Assembly: GCA_031396695.1 (NCBI GenBank)
Contig: JANNLG010000091.1
Span: 1-64,000 of the forward strand
Direction: 5' to 3'
From: VGRW01 sp031396695
Lineage (GTDB): Bacteria; Myxococcota_A; UBA9160; SZUA-336
Length of the DNA: 64,000 bases
The notes beneath the pieces are model-generated. The model saw nothing but the letters and a program-made list of their open reading frames with translations, did not search any database and was not told the origin of the DNA. The number at the start of each line of letters is the position of its first letter. Position 1 is the first letter of the stretch. Positions 8,720 through 16,408 of this stretch are shown here, in pieces. A program made the translations under genes and the position numbers.

Positions 8720-9508
8720 TCACAACAGGCCGTGACCCTTGATCTCGAGCGCCTTCTGCAGGAAGTCGAGCTCCGCCTCTCGGTAAGGAAGCGGCGCCGT
8801 GGCCTGGAGCAGCCGATCGCGCTCGAGCTCCTCGACGACCTTCGCGTCGCGCGGAAACGCGCTGCCGTAGCGGTTCATGTGGAACAGGTCGCCGAACGGA
8901 CGGCGCGGCCGCTGCCCGCCCGCGCGCGGATCCTCGAGCGGGTAGCCGACCGTCTGCAGCAGCAGCACGCGGCAGGTCTCGGGCATGCCGAGCGAGGCGC
9001 GGATCTTGTCGCCGTTCGGTGTACCCAGGCAACAGGTGCCGAGCCCCTGCTCGTACGCCATCAGCGTGGCCTGCGCGATGCCCTGGCCGCAGTCGACCTC
9101 CGTGAGGCCGGGCTCCTTCAGCTTGTCGCGCAAGCTCGCGAACACGGGGATGAGCTGGGTCTCGAGCGCCTGCTCCTTGCCCGCGCCGAAGCCGAGCGCG
9201 CCGGCCTTGAGCAGCTCGCGCAAGCGGTTCGCCTGGTCGTCGATCGCGTCGGTGTCCAGGTACCAGACGATCACGACCGGCGCGCGCCGGATCTGGAAGC
9301 CCGCGATCGGAGCGACGATCGCGTCGACCACGTCCTTCGGCGCGGTGTCGCGAAACACGACCACCGCGCGCAGCGCGCTCACGTTGCCCCAGTGCGAGGC
9401 GAGCCGCGCCGCTTCGAGCATGCGCTGGATCTTCTCCGGCTCGACCGGCTGATACGGCCGCATGAAACGGATCGAGCGCCGATTGCCGATGACCTCGCGA
9501 AGCTCCAT
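8720..9508 (-). CDS. Nitroreductase-family flavoprotein
   Basis: This 262-residue FMN enzyme has the RRSIRF motif near the N-terminus (residues 10-15), which binds FMN phosphate. The helix-rich segment ends in QATLMAYEQGLGTCCLGTP, the typical 'alternative-ligand/dimer' region, and VGYPLEDPRAGGQRPRRPF follows. The physiological role could be NAD(P)H-dependent reduction of quinones, enones or nitro compounds. Within an acyl-CoA operon, reduction of an unsaturated or aromatic intermediate is attractive but unproven. It has a close paralogue at 22174-22956 that shares the MELRxVxGxRRSIRF opening, and both lie downstream of the same type of operator. Confidence 0.88.
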   Translation of the reverse strand: MELREVIGNRRSIRFMRPYQPVEPEKIQRMLEAARLASHWGNVSALRAVVVFRDTAPKDVVDAIVAPIAGFQIRRAPVVIVWYLDTDAIDDQANRLRELLKAGALGFGAGKEQALETQLIPVFASLRDKLKEPGLTEVDCGQGIAQATLMAYEQGLGTCCLGTPNGDKIRASLGMPETCRVLLLQTVGYPLEDPRAGGQRPRRPFGDLFHMNRYGSAFPRDAKVVEELERDRLLQATAPLPYREAELDFLQKALEIKGHGLL

Positions 9509-9544
9509 GACATTTCCTCCTTGCTCTCGTCTCGAGCGCTCGTC

Positions 9545-10750
9545 CTAGAGGCGGGTCGCGCCGACCAGCCCCAGTACCTCGTTGCAGCCGTCCTCGATCA
9601 TCGATGCGCGCGCGTCGCGCACCAGCTTCTCGATCGGGTATTCGCGCGTCAGGCCGTTGCCGCCGAAGATCTGCAGCGCCTCGCTCGAGACCTCGAAGGC
9701 GGTCTGCGTGACGAAGGTCTTCGAGGCGATCGAGTAGTGCAGCAGCGGCGGGTTCGTGGCGTTGTAGAGCGCCACGCGCCGCGCCAGCGCGCGCGCGGCT
9801 TCGACGCGCGCGAACATCTTGAACAGCCGCGAGCGCACGCTCTGGTGCTGAAAAATCGGCACGCCGCCCTGCACGCGCTCCTTCGCATAGGAGACCGCGA
9901 GCTCGAGCGCCGCCTGCGCAACGCCCACGAAGATCGCGCCCATCGACGCATTGGCCATCGTGAGCACCATCTCCACGACGGCGCCGTAGGCCTCCGAGCC
10001 GACGATCATGTACTCCTCGGGAATCCGTACGTCGTCGAAGAAGATCTCGCCCTGATTCAGCGCGCGCTGGCCGATCTTGTCGAGCGGCTTGCCCCGCGAC
10101 ACACCCGGCAGATCGAGCGGTACGAGACATACGCCGCCACCGTGGAAGCCGTGGCTCGGGTCGATGGTGCAGAACAGCGTCGCAACAGTGGCGATCGTGC
10201 CGTTCGAGACCCAAGCGGCCTTCTGGCCGCGGATCACCCACTCCTTCCCGTCCTTGCGCGCGACACAGTTCGGTTTCAGGTTGGGATCGCGGAAGTGCGG
10301 CTCACTGATCGCCAGCGAATCGCTTCCGTGGTCCGGCTCCGTGACGGCCCAGCAGCCGATCTCGTGCGCGGACTCGTCGCAGAAACGCTCGACCAGCGCG
10401 GGCCGCCCGGACATGCGCGCGAAGATCCGGTGGAAGCTCGCGACCCCGAGACTGATCGCCAGGCCCGAGTCGCCGCGGCCCATCTCCTCGCTCACCAGGC
10501 AGCGCACACGTGCCGCGTCGCCCGGAGCGAGGTCGCTGCCGCTCGATTCGAGCTGATCGAGTCCGAGCTCGCGCGACTTCTCGAACACGCGCCACAGCGT
10601 CGACTCGGGCGCGATCACCTGTGCCGGATCGGACAAGCGATCGAGCGCGATCCCGGCCGGCCGCAGCACCTCGTCGGCGAATTTTCGCGCGGTGTCGCGG
10701 ATCGCCTTCTGCTCGTCGCTGAGTCCGACCTCGATGTCCGTGATCGCCAT
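9545..10750 (-). CDS. Acyl-CoA dehydrogenase
   Basis: This 401-residue FAD enzyme would introduce an alpha,beta double bond into an acyl-CoA. Recognised parts include CWAVTEPDHGSD (FAD/substrate motif), GQKAAWVSNGTIA and the C-terminal IFGGNGLTREYP. The start at 10750 was chosen because GGGAGG sits 6 bases upstream; a longer in-frame start at 10783 would overlap the promoter. Near the C-terminus MIEDGCNEVL aligns with the usual IYEGTxEI, so the catalytic Glu position may be Asp. First gene of a five-gene operon (dehydrogenase, nitroreductase, thiolase, ligase, hemN), with a class II-type operator centred 66 bases upstream of its start codon. Confidence 0.92.
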   Translation of the reverse strand: MAITDIEVGLSDEQKAIRDTARKFADEVLRPAGIALDRLSDPAQVIAPESTLWRVFEKSRELGLDQLESSGSDLAPGDAARVRCLVSEEMGRGDSGLAISLGVASFHRIFARMSGRPALVERFCDESAHEIGCWAVTEPDHGSDSLAISEPHFRDPNLKPNCVARKDGKEWVIRGQKAAWVSNGTIATVATLFCTIDPSHGFHGGGVCLVPLDLPGVSRGKPLDKIGQRALNQGEIFFDDVRIPEEYMIVGSEAYGAVVEMVLTMANASMGAIFVGVAQAALELAVSYAKERVQGGVPIFQHQSVRSRLFKMFARVEAARALARRVALYNATNPPLLHYSIASKTFVTQTAFEVSSEALQIFGGNGLTREYPIEKLVRDARASMIEDGCNEVLGLVGATRL

Positions 10751-10781
10751 GACCGGCCTCCCAGTTCGGATCGATGACCGC

Positions 10782-10824
10782 AACGTACGGACCCACGCGA
10801 TGCGCCGGTATGACCGGCGTCATA
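10782..10824 (-). promoter_or_regulatory. Crp/Fnr-type operator and promoter of the acyl-CoA operon (site A)
   Basis: The palindrome TATGAC-CGGC-GTCATA occupies 10809-10824 and overlaps the stop codon of the upstream regulator gene. On the minus strand, exactly 21 bases later, a TACGTT box (10787-10782) fits a -10 element. This centres the operator at -41.5 for a start near 10775, leaving a 25-base leader with a Shine-Dalgarno. That is class II activator geometry. Confidence 0.75.
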
Positions 10825-11509
10825 TGGACCGCGAATCGCTCGCGGACTCTCCGTTCGCGACCTGCTCGAGCGCTACGCGATCGAGCAGGCGGATCCAGCC
10901 CACTCCGCCCTCGATCCAGCCCGCGCGCTCGAAGCCGCGCAGCACGCGGATGGCCGTCTCGACGGTCGTGCCGGCCGCTTCACCCAGGATCCGGCGCTTC
11001 GTCACGAGCCGCTGTCCCTCCGGTGCTTCGAGCAGCACTCGCGCCATGCGCGCGGTGACGGTGTCACTCGCGAACGAGCACAGCCGGTCGTGCGCATGCT
11101 GCAGACGCTCCGCCACGATCGAGAGCAGACCTCGGGCGATGCCGGGATCCTCCGCCAGGAACGTCTGCACCACGCGACGCGGTACCCGCCACGCCTCGCC
11201 CGGCACGACGCCCTGCGCGGACTCCGCGTGACTCGCCCCGGACGTCAGCGCCGCGAGTCCGAACAAGTCACCGATCTGGAGGCGCTCGAGCTCGATCGCC
11301 CGTCCCGAAGCGTGGCTCTTCAGCGTGCGCAGCTCGCCGTTGCCGACGGCGAACATGTACTCCGCCGCCGCCGATTCGAAGTACAGGTACTCGCCCTCGC
11401 GGAACGGAATCGAGCGCACGTGAGGTCTGAGACGGGGCATCCGCGCCGGTCCGAGCAGCCGGAACAGCGCGGTTTCCTCGAGCGGTCGCGGCTTCGCAGG
11501 GGCCTGCAT
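10820..11509 (-). CDS. Crp/Fnr-family transcription regulator, candidate master regulator of the island
   Basis: This 229-residue protein has a cyclic-nucleotide-binding-like beta barrel (about residues 20-115), a long dimer helix (about 118-150) and a C-terminal winged helix. The recognition helix reads TTVETAIRVLRGFERAGW and keeps the Glu and Arg that contact TGA/TCA in FNR (TVETISRLLGRF); Ile replaces the FNR Ser. The only cysteine is in the dimer helix, so there is no FNR-like Fe-S cluster. A DNR-like (heme/NO) or small-ligand sensor is possible. The divergent gene is a hemerythrin, with the palindrome at 11580-11595 between them. It is the natural candidate to bind the five TATGAC-N4-GTCATA sites. 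Confidence 0.88.
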   Translation of the reverse strand: MQAPAKPRPLEETALFRLLGPARMPRLRPHVRSIPFREGEYLYFESAAAEYMFAVGNGELRTLKSHASGRAIELERLQIGDLFGLAALTSGASHAESAQGVVPGEAWRVPRRVVQTFLAEDPGIARGLLSIVAERLQHAHDRLCSFASDTVTARMARVLLEAPEGQRLVTKRRILGEAAGTTVETAIRVLRGFERAGWIEGGVGWIRLLDRVALEQVANGESASDSRSI

Positions 11510-11579
11510 CTCAGACTGTCCCCGAGCTGCACTGAGGCAGAGCGCCCTGTGCGGGGCAATTCGGCACGGCGACGGGATG

Positions 11580-11595
11580 TATGACCTTCGTCATA
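11580..11595 (+). promoter_or_regulatory. Crp/Fnr-type operator between regulator and hemerythrin genes (site B)
   Basis: The palindrome TATGAC-CTTC-GTCATA lies 71 bases upstream of the regulator's ATG (11509, minus) and 46 bases upstream of the hemerythrin ATG (11641, plus). Towards hemerythrin a CATGTT hexamer follows after 22 bases (11618-11623), a plausible -10. Towards the regulator no TAnnnT box is seen at the standard distance, so autoregulation, if any, may be repression. Confidence 0.7.
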
Positions 11596-11640
11596 GACGC
11601 TCCGCCCGCTGATTTTGCATGTTCGGTGCCGGAGGTAGCG

Positions 11641-12051
11641 ATGTCAGCGCACGCGACGTCGAATCCCATGATCCGCTGGTGGCAGGAGCACAGTGAGCTC
11701 GACGGCCTGGTCGAGGTCGTGGTCGAGGCGCTCGGCGGGGGCGCGATCGACTCCGCGGGCGAGTCGCTCGAGGATCTCGCAAGAGCGCTAGAGGCGCACT
11801 TCGAGCTCGAGGAGACAGCCTACTTCCCGCTGGTCGAGCGCCTCTCGCCCGACCAGCGCGCAGCGGTCGATGCGGCGCGGGTCGGTCACAGAAACATCCG
11901 CGAGCGACTCGAGGCTCTACTCACGCTCGTCGCGACCGGAGACTTGCGCGCCGCACGGGCGGCGTTCGACGTCCTGCTCGAGCGCTTCCGCACCCACGAA
12001 GCCGAAGAGGGCAAGTTGATCGCGCGGCTCGAGGCACTCGCCACCAGCTAG
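11641..12051 (+). CDS. Hemerythrin HHE-domain protein
   Basis: This 136-residue all-helical cytosolic protein has the iron-ligand pattern of hemerythrin-like HHE domains: EHSEL (helix 1), HFELEETAYFP (helix 2), GHRNIRERL (helix 3) and FRTHEAEEGKL (helix 4). It probably binds a diiron centre for oxygen or NO sensing, storage or iron repair (YtfE-like). I chose the ATG at 11641, which has GGAGGT upstream. A longer frame from 11581 begins inside the operator palindrome and is unlikely to be used. It is divergent from the Crp/Fnr regulator, which suggests co-regulation. Its stop shares CTAG with the convergent ctaB fusion. Confidence 0.9.
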   Translation: MSAHATSNPMIRWWQEHSELDGLVEVVVEALGGGAIDSAGESLEDLARALEAHFELEETAYFPLVERLSPDQRAAVDAARVGHRNIRERLEALLTLVATGDLRAARAAFDVLLERFRTHEAEEGKLIARLEALATS

Positions 12052-13385
12052 GGCGCGGGTCGGACGAAGTTGTTCATCCAATAGATGAACAGGCCCGTCA
12101 GCGCGACGTAGAGCCAGATGGGATAGCTGATCCGCACGAGCCGCCGGTGCTCGGCGAAGCGCTCGCCAAGCGCGAGCTGCAACGTGCGCGCGACCAGCGG
12201 CACGACGGCGACGGCGAGCACGGTGTGAGTGGTCAGCACGGCGAGGAAGAAGGTTCGCAGCCAGTCGTCACCCGGAAAGCGGCGATGCCCGGCGAGACCG
12301 GTCTGCAGCACGTACAGCACCACGAAGAGCGCTCCGAGCGACACCGCCGAGAGCATCAGGCGTCGGTGCACCTCGCGCTGGCCGCGCCGGATCGCCACCA
12401 GCGCGGCAATCAAGAGCGCCGTGATCGCCGCGTTCAGCGCGCCGTTCAGGTGCGGCAGTAGCTCGCGTGGGCTCATCTCGACTCCTCGGGCTCCGAGCTC
12501 TAGGAGCATCGCGCCAAACAGACTCGAGAGGTAGAGCAGTGAGACGACGAACACGCGCCGATCGCCTGCGGCGCTGCGAGTGCGCACGGCCGCTGCGATC
12601 GAGCCCACGAACGCGATTCCGCCCGCGAGGGCGATGCTCGCGTAGCCGGCGCCGAGTACGCCGCCGGCGACCGGAAGCAGAGTCACGGGAATCAGCGCCA
12701 GCGCGAAGGCGAGCATGAAGCGACGAGTGACTTGATCTCCGGCCACGGAGGGAAGCATGCGGAACGACGCCGCCTCGTACTCCTCGCGCCGGTACAGCGC
12801 GATCGCGAACACGTGCGGCGGTTGCCAGACCAGCACGATCGCGGCGAGCGCGATCCCCCACGGGCTGACGCGGCCGTCGACGGCGGCATCGGCGATCAAC
12901 GGTGCAGTGCAGCCGGCGAACGCGCCCACCAGCGTGTTCCAGGCGCTGCGCGGCTTCAGCCAGATCGTGTAGACGAGCAGATAGTGCGCGAGCGTCGCCG
13001 CGCCGATCGCCGCGGGCAGCCAGCCACCGACGGCGAAGAGCGCCAGCAGTCCGGCGACCGACGTCGCCATCCCGAAGGCCAGCGCGCGTCGAACCGGCAG
13101 CCGGCCGCTCGGCAGCGGGCGTGCGCGCGTTCGCTCCATGCGGGCGTCCGCGTCGCGCTCCCAGCACGCGTTGAGCGCGCTCGATCCCGCGCCGACGAGC
13201 GCGACTCCGAGCAGCGCGCCGAGCACCGTCGTCAGGTCGGGAAGTGCCGGCTGACCGAGCACGAACGCCGGCAGTGCGGTCAGCAGCACGCCGAGCAGCA
13301 CGCCCGGACGCGTCAGGTCGAGATAGTCGCGCGCGCCCGATGTGCGCGGTGCGAGAGTCGCGACCTGCTGAGCGCTCGACGTCAT
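12048..13385 (-). CDS. ctaB: Heme O synthase (CtaB) fused to a DUF420 membrane domain
   Basis: Residues 1 to about 285 are a protoheme IX farnesyltransferase of the UbiA superfamily. They carry the two Asp-rich motifs NACWERDADARMERTR and YRREEYEAASFRMLP, which position farnesyl diphosphate and magnesium. Residues about 300-445 form a four-helix DUF420-like (YozB) domain with HRRLMLSA, TTHTVLA and EHRRLVRISYPIWLY. CtaB makes heme O for heme-copper oxidases; DUF420 proteins are found with oxidase assembly genes. The fusion into one polypeptide is unusual. Last gene of the oxidoreductase operon, 10 bases from the cytochrome b fusion gene. Confidence 0.92.
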   Translation of the reverse strand: MTSSAQQVATLAPRTSGARDYLDLTRPGVLLGVLLTALPAFVLGQPALPDLTTVLGALLGVALVGAGSSALNACWERDADARMERTRARPLPSGRLPVRRALAFGMATSVAGLLALFAVGGWLPAAIGAATLAHYLLVYTIWLKPRSAWNTLVGAFAGCTAPLIADAAVDGRVSPWGIALAAIVLVWQPPHVFAIALYRREEYEAASFRMLPSVAGDQVTRRFMLAFALALIPVTLLPVAGGVLGAGYASIALAGGIAFVGSIAAAVRTRSAAGDRRVFVVSLLYLSSLFGAMLLELGARGVEMSPRELLPHLNGALNAAITALLIAALVAIRRGQREVHRRLMLSAVSLGALFVVLYVLQTGLAGHRRFPGDDWLRTFFLAVLTTHTVLAVAVVPLVARTLQLALGERFAEHRRLVRISYPIWLYVALTGLFIYWMNNFVRPAP

Positions 13386-13395
13386 CCGGTCTCTC

Positions 13396-15483
13396 CTAGT
13401 GCAGGGTGAAGCCCGACGCGCGGTCGAACGCGATCACCCGCCGGGCTCGCTCGTCGAACGCGATGGACTGCTCGCTCGTGTGGGCCCACTCGTCGTCGTG
13501 GGTATCACCGATCTCCACGCGCACGAGGTGCTCTCCCGCAGGGACCGAGAGCGGCGCGACGGCGACGCTGGCGCCGTCGTTCCAGATGCCCTCGGGCGCG
13601 AAGCTCTCGTCGACCACTCGCGCACCGTCCACGCTGACGCGCAGGCGAACCGGGGCGCGGCCCCGCTCGCACACCTCCGCCTGTCGCATGTGTCTGGGCA
13701 GACGTTCGAGCTCTTCCTCGCTGCGCGTGCGACACACGTCGCTCTGTCGACCGGGGTGCTTGAACGTGACCACGAGCTCGGCGCCCGGCGCAGCAGGCGC
13801 GGTATAGCCCCAATCGCTGACAACGCCGATGATCGCGCTGACGAGCAGCGCCAGAGCGACGGACCCCACGCCCGCCAGCGCGCGCGGTGGCTCCACAGTG
13901 GCTGGCCGTGGACGGTCTGCGAGCATTCGCGCGGCCGCGCGCACAAGCTCGGACTTGCGGGTCCGGTCGAGCCAGACGACCTCGATCCGCTCACGCACCT
14001 CGTGCTGCACACGCAGCGCCGGCCCACGCGTCCCGTCGAGCCGCTGGCCGAGAAACTCGGGCCCCTCGCGAAAGTGACACGATCCGGGCGGGCAGCTCAC
14101 GATCAGCACCTGCTTCGCGCCGCGCCGCAGCGCCCGCTCGATCGACATCGCGTGGACCCAGCCCGCACACGGACCCGCCTGAACCCGCCAGCCGGGCAGC
14201 TCCGCACACAGCCCCGTCTTCGGGTCGATCTCGAGCGCACCTCCCGCCGACTGCGCGCAGACGAACGCGACGCCTGGCTGCTCGCCGTCCTGTCGTGCAT
14301 GCTCGAGCCACGACGCGACGCGCTTGCGCTGTTCCAGCAGCGGGAACGCGGGCAGATCCGTGCCGATCGAATTGCACGAAGCCACGCAGATCCCGCACGC
14401 GACGCACTTCGCCGGGTCGACACGCGCCTCGAGCGCGTAGCTCTCGCGGCGGACCGGCTCCTCGCGTGTGACCATCGAGATCGCCTCGTACGGGCAGTCC
14501 TGGTAGCACTGCTCGCAAGCGTTGCAGCGCGCGGGGTCGACGGCCGCGCTCCGCGGCGCGCGCTTGCGCAGCGACCACGGCACCGCGCCGACCAGAGCGC
14601 CGCCGACGAGACACACGGTCCAGACCGCTCCGCCCGACAGCCGCTGGCCGAGCGCGAGCGGAAACAGGTACCACCAATCCATGCTGAACGACTCCGCGCG
14701 CGCGGTCATCTGCGCGCGCTCGGCGCTCGCGGCGGGATACGCGACCGAGAGCAGCGCGAGCGATCCCAGCACCCAGATCGTCATCGGAGCGCGCGTCAGG
14801 AAGCGCGCCCGCGCCGTGCGAGTCAGGTGCAGCCAGAGCAAGAACGCGAGCGCGAGAGGAACGAGCATGTGGAAGAAGAACACCACGAAGAACAACAGCG
14901 AGTTGATGCCCTCGTCGAACAGGAACGAGCGGCCCATCGGATCCGCGAAGATCGGCAGCGCGTCGAGCGCCTTCGCCGTCTCGATCGCCACGTATTTCCC
15001 GCGCACGTCCCAGACCAGCCAGTAACCGGTCCAGCCGAGCAGCCAGAGCACGCCAAGCGACAGCACGCCGGTCACCCACGCGACCCAGCGCGCGCCGCTG
15101 AAGCGTCTCTCGAAGAACAGCCGCAGCGCGTGCACCAGTCCGAAGAAGATGCACGCGTCGGAGCTGTAGCGGTGCAGCGAGCGCAAGAATCCCGCGCTCC
15201 ACGGAGCGCTCGACATCGCGGCGACCGAGTCGTAGGCGAGGTACACGCTCGGGCGGTACCAGAACAGAAGCAGCACGCCCGTGACCGTGGCGACGAAGAG
15301 AGCGGTCAGCGCGACCGCCCCGGTCTGCAAGAACGGATTCAGCGCGTCGGGAAGCGCGCGCCCGAGCACGCGATCGAAGCCGAGGAACGAACGCTCGAGC
15401 AGACGCAGCGCGGCCTCCCCGCGGACCGATGCCTCGCCACCGTGCGCGGCCTCACCGGCCAGCCCGGCGCCTTCAGCCGCCAT
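13396..15483 (-). CDS. Cytochrome b / two-[4Fe-4S] ferredoxin / FlpD (MvhD-like) fusion protein
   Basis: This 695-residue membrane protein combines three electron carriers. Residues about 30-300 are a cytochrome b N-terminal half with H-x13-H in two helices (LHRYSSDACIFFGLVHAL and the later FFFHMLVP to LLWLHLTR), the ligands for two b hemes as in bc1. Residues about 318-365 carry CNACEQCYQDCP and CVACGICVASC, two [4Fe-4S] sites. Residues about 395-500 resemble the [2Fe-2S] FlpD/MvhD subunit (VCAQSAGGA, GPCAGWVH, CPPGSCHFREG). A further helix and a beta-rich periplasmic-type tail complete it. No Rieske or cytochrome c1 gene is nearby. It may be a quinol:acceptor module feeding the adjacent oxidoreductase. 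Confidence 0.88.
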   Translation of the reverse strand: MAAEGAGLAGEAAHGGEASVRGEAALRLLERSFLGFDRVLGRALPDALNPFLQTGAVALTALFVATVTGVLLLFWYRPSVYLAYDSVAAMSSAPWSAGFLRSLHRYSSDACIFFGLVHALRLFFERRFSGARWVAWVTGVLSLGVLWLLGWTGYWLVWDVRGKYVAIETAKALDALPIFADPMGRSFLFDEGINSLLFFVVFFFHMLVPLALAFLLWLHLTRTARARFLTRAPMTIWVLGSLALLSVAYPAASAERAQMTARAESFSMDWWYLFPLALGQRLSGGAVWTVCLVGGALVGAVPWSLRKRAPRSAAVDPARCNACEQCYQDCPYEAISMVTREEPVRRESYALEARVDPAKCVACGICVASCNSIGTDLPAFPLLEQRKRVASWLEHARQDGEQPGVAFVCAQSAGGALEIDPKTGLCAELPGWRVQAGPCAGWVHAMSIERALRRGAKQVLIVSCPPGSCHFREGPEFLGQRLDGTRGPALRVQHEVRERIEVVWLDRTRKSELVRAAARMLADRPRPATVEPPRALAGVGSVALALLVSAIIGVVSDWGYTAPAAPGAELVVTFKHPGRQSDVCRTRSEEELERLPRHMRQAEVCERGRAPVRLRVSVDGARVVDESFAPEGIWNDGASVAVAPLSVPAGEHLVRVEIGDTHDDEWAHTSEQSIAFDERARRVIAFDRASGFTLH

Positions 15484-16408
15484 CGGGCTTCTCCCGCAGG
15501 AGAAGCTCCAGCGCCGAGCTCAGCCAGCGCTGCTGCCGCTCACCCAGCGTGAGTCGATAGGCGATGCGCCCGTCCCGGTCGACGAGGAGAAAGAGATTCG
15601 CGTGATCGATCACGCCGGTCTCGGGATCGCGGGTGCGCGCGATGCCCATGTCGTCGAGCACGCGCTCGACCTCGGTCGGCTCGCCGGTGACGAGCGCATA
15701 GAGCGGCGCCTCGATCTGGTGACTGCGCGCGAGCGCCGCGAGCACGTCTGGCGTGTCGTGCGCCGGATCCATGCTGACGGCGATCACGCGCAGATCGCCG
15801 CGCAGCTCCGCGGGCACCGCCGCGATCGCCGCCTTGGTCTGACCGAAAATCAGCGGACAGCTCAGCGGGCACGACGAGTACACGGCAGTCAGCAGCACGA
15901 CCTTGCCCCGCAGTGCTTCGAGATCCAACGTGACTCCGTCCTGATTCACGAGCCGCAGAACGGGCGAGTGGAGCTGCGTGCGCAGCGCCTCGGCCGGGAA
16001 CGTCAGCTGATCTCCCTCGGGCTCGCGACCGAGCGCCGTGAAGGAGATGGCGGCAATCGCGACGAAGAGAGCGCTCGATAGACATGGCCACACCCACGCG
16101 CGGCGTTGTGCCGCCAGCGCGCGCAACGGCTGCCACCAGAACAGCGCGATGACCGGAGCGATCACGGCCGGCGGTCCCATCATGGCCATCACGTAGCCCG
16201 GATTCAGACGGCCCGTCGCGGGGTCGTAGCCGAAGCACCAGATCCGGAACTCGTCCGCGAACCCGCCCATGCTCGTCTCACCTCCCGGGCTGAACAGCAT
16301 CACGAGCAGCAGCAGCTCCCAGAACACGAGCACGCCGAGCGCGAATGCGGGAAAGCCGCCGCCGTCGAAGAAGCGTTCGGCGTCCGCGCGGGCGTCGAGG
16401 GTGGTCAT
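15473..16408 (-). CDS. SCO1/SenC copper chaperone with N-terminal membrane region
   Basis: This 311-residue protein has three predicted transmembrane helices (about residues 20-42, 70-95 and 105-128), then a thioredoxin-fold SCO domain with YSSCPLSCP (C-x3-C) and the later copper-ligand His in VIDHANLFLLVDRDG. SCO/SenC proteins deliver copper to, or reduce, the CuA site of subunit II. Most SCO proteins have one anchor helix, so the long N-terminal membrane part may be a fused small oxidase subunit. It overlaps the subunit I gene by ATGA and the cytochrome b fusion by 11 bases, so translation is coupled. Confidence 0.9.
   Translation of the reverse strand: MTTLDARADAERFFDGGGFPAFALGVLVFWELLLLVMLFSPGGETSMGGFADEFRIWCFGYDPATGRLNPGYVMAMMGPPAVIAPVIALFWWQPLRALAAQRRAWVWPCLSSALFVAIAAISFTALGREPEGDQLTFPAEALRTQLHSPVLRLVNQDGVTLDLEALRGKVVLLTAVYSSCPLSCPLIFGQTKAAIAAVPAELRGDLRVIAVSMDPAHDTPDVLAALARSHQIEAPLYALVTGEPTEVERVLDDMGIARTRDPETGVIDHANLFLLVDRDGRIAYRLTLGERQQRWLSSALELLLREKPDGG

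Noticed and set aside
11581..11640. Longer start for the hemerythrin gene at 11581
   Set aside because: That ATG is part of the operator palindrome, has no ribosome site, and would precede the likely transcription start; ATG 11641 has GGAGGT.
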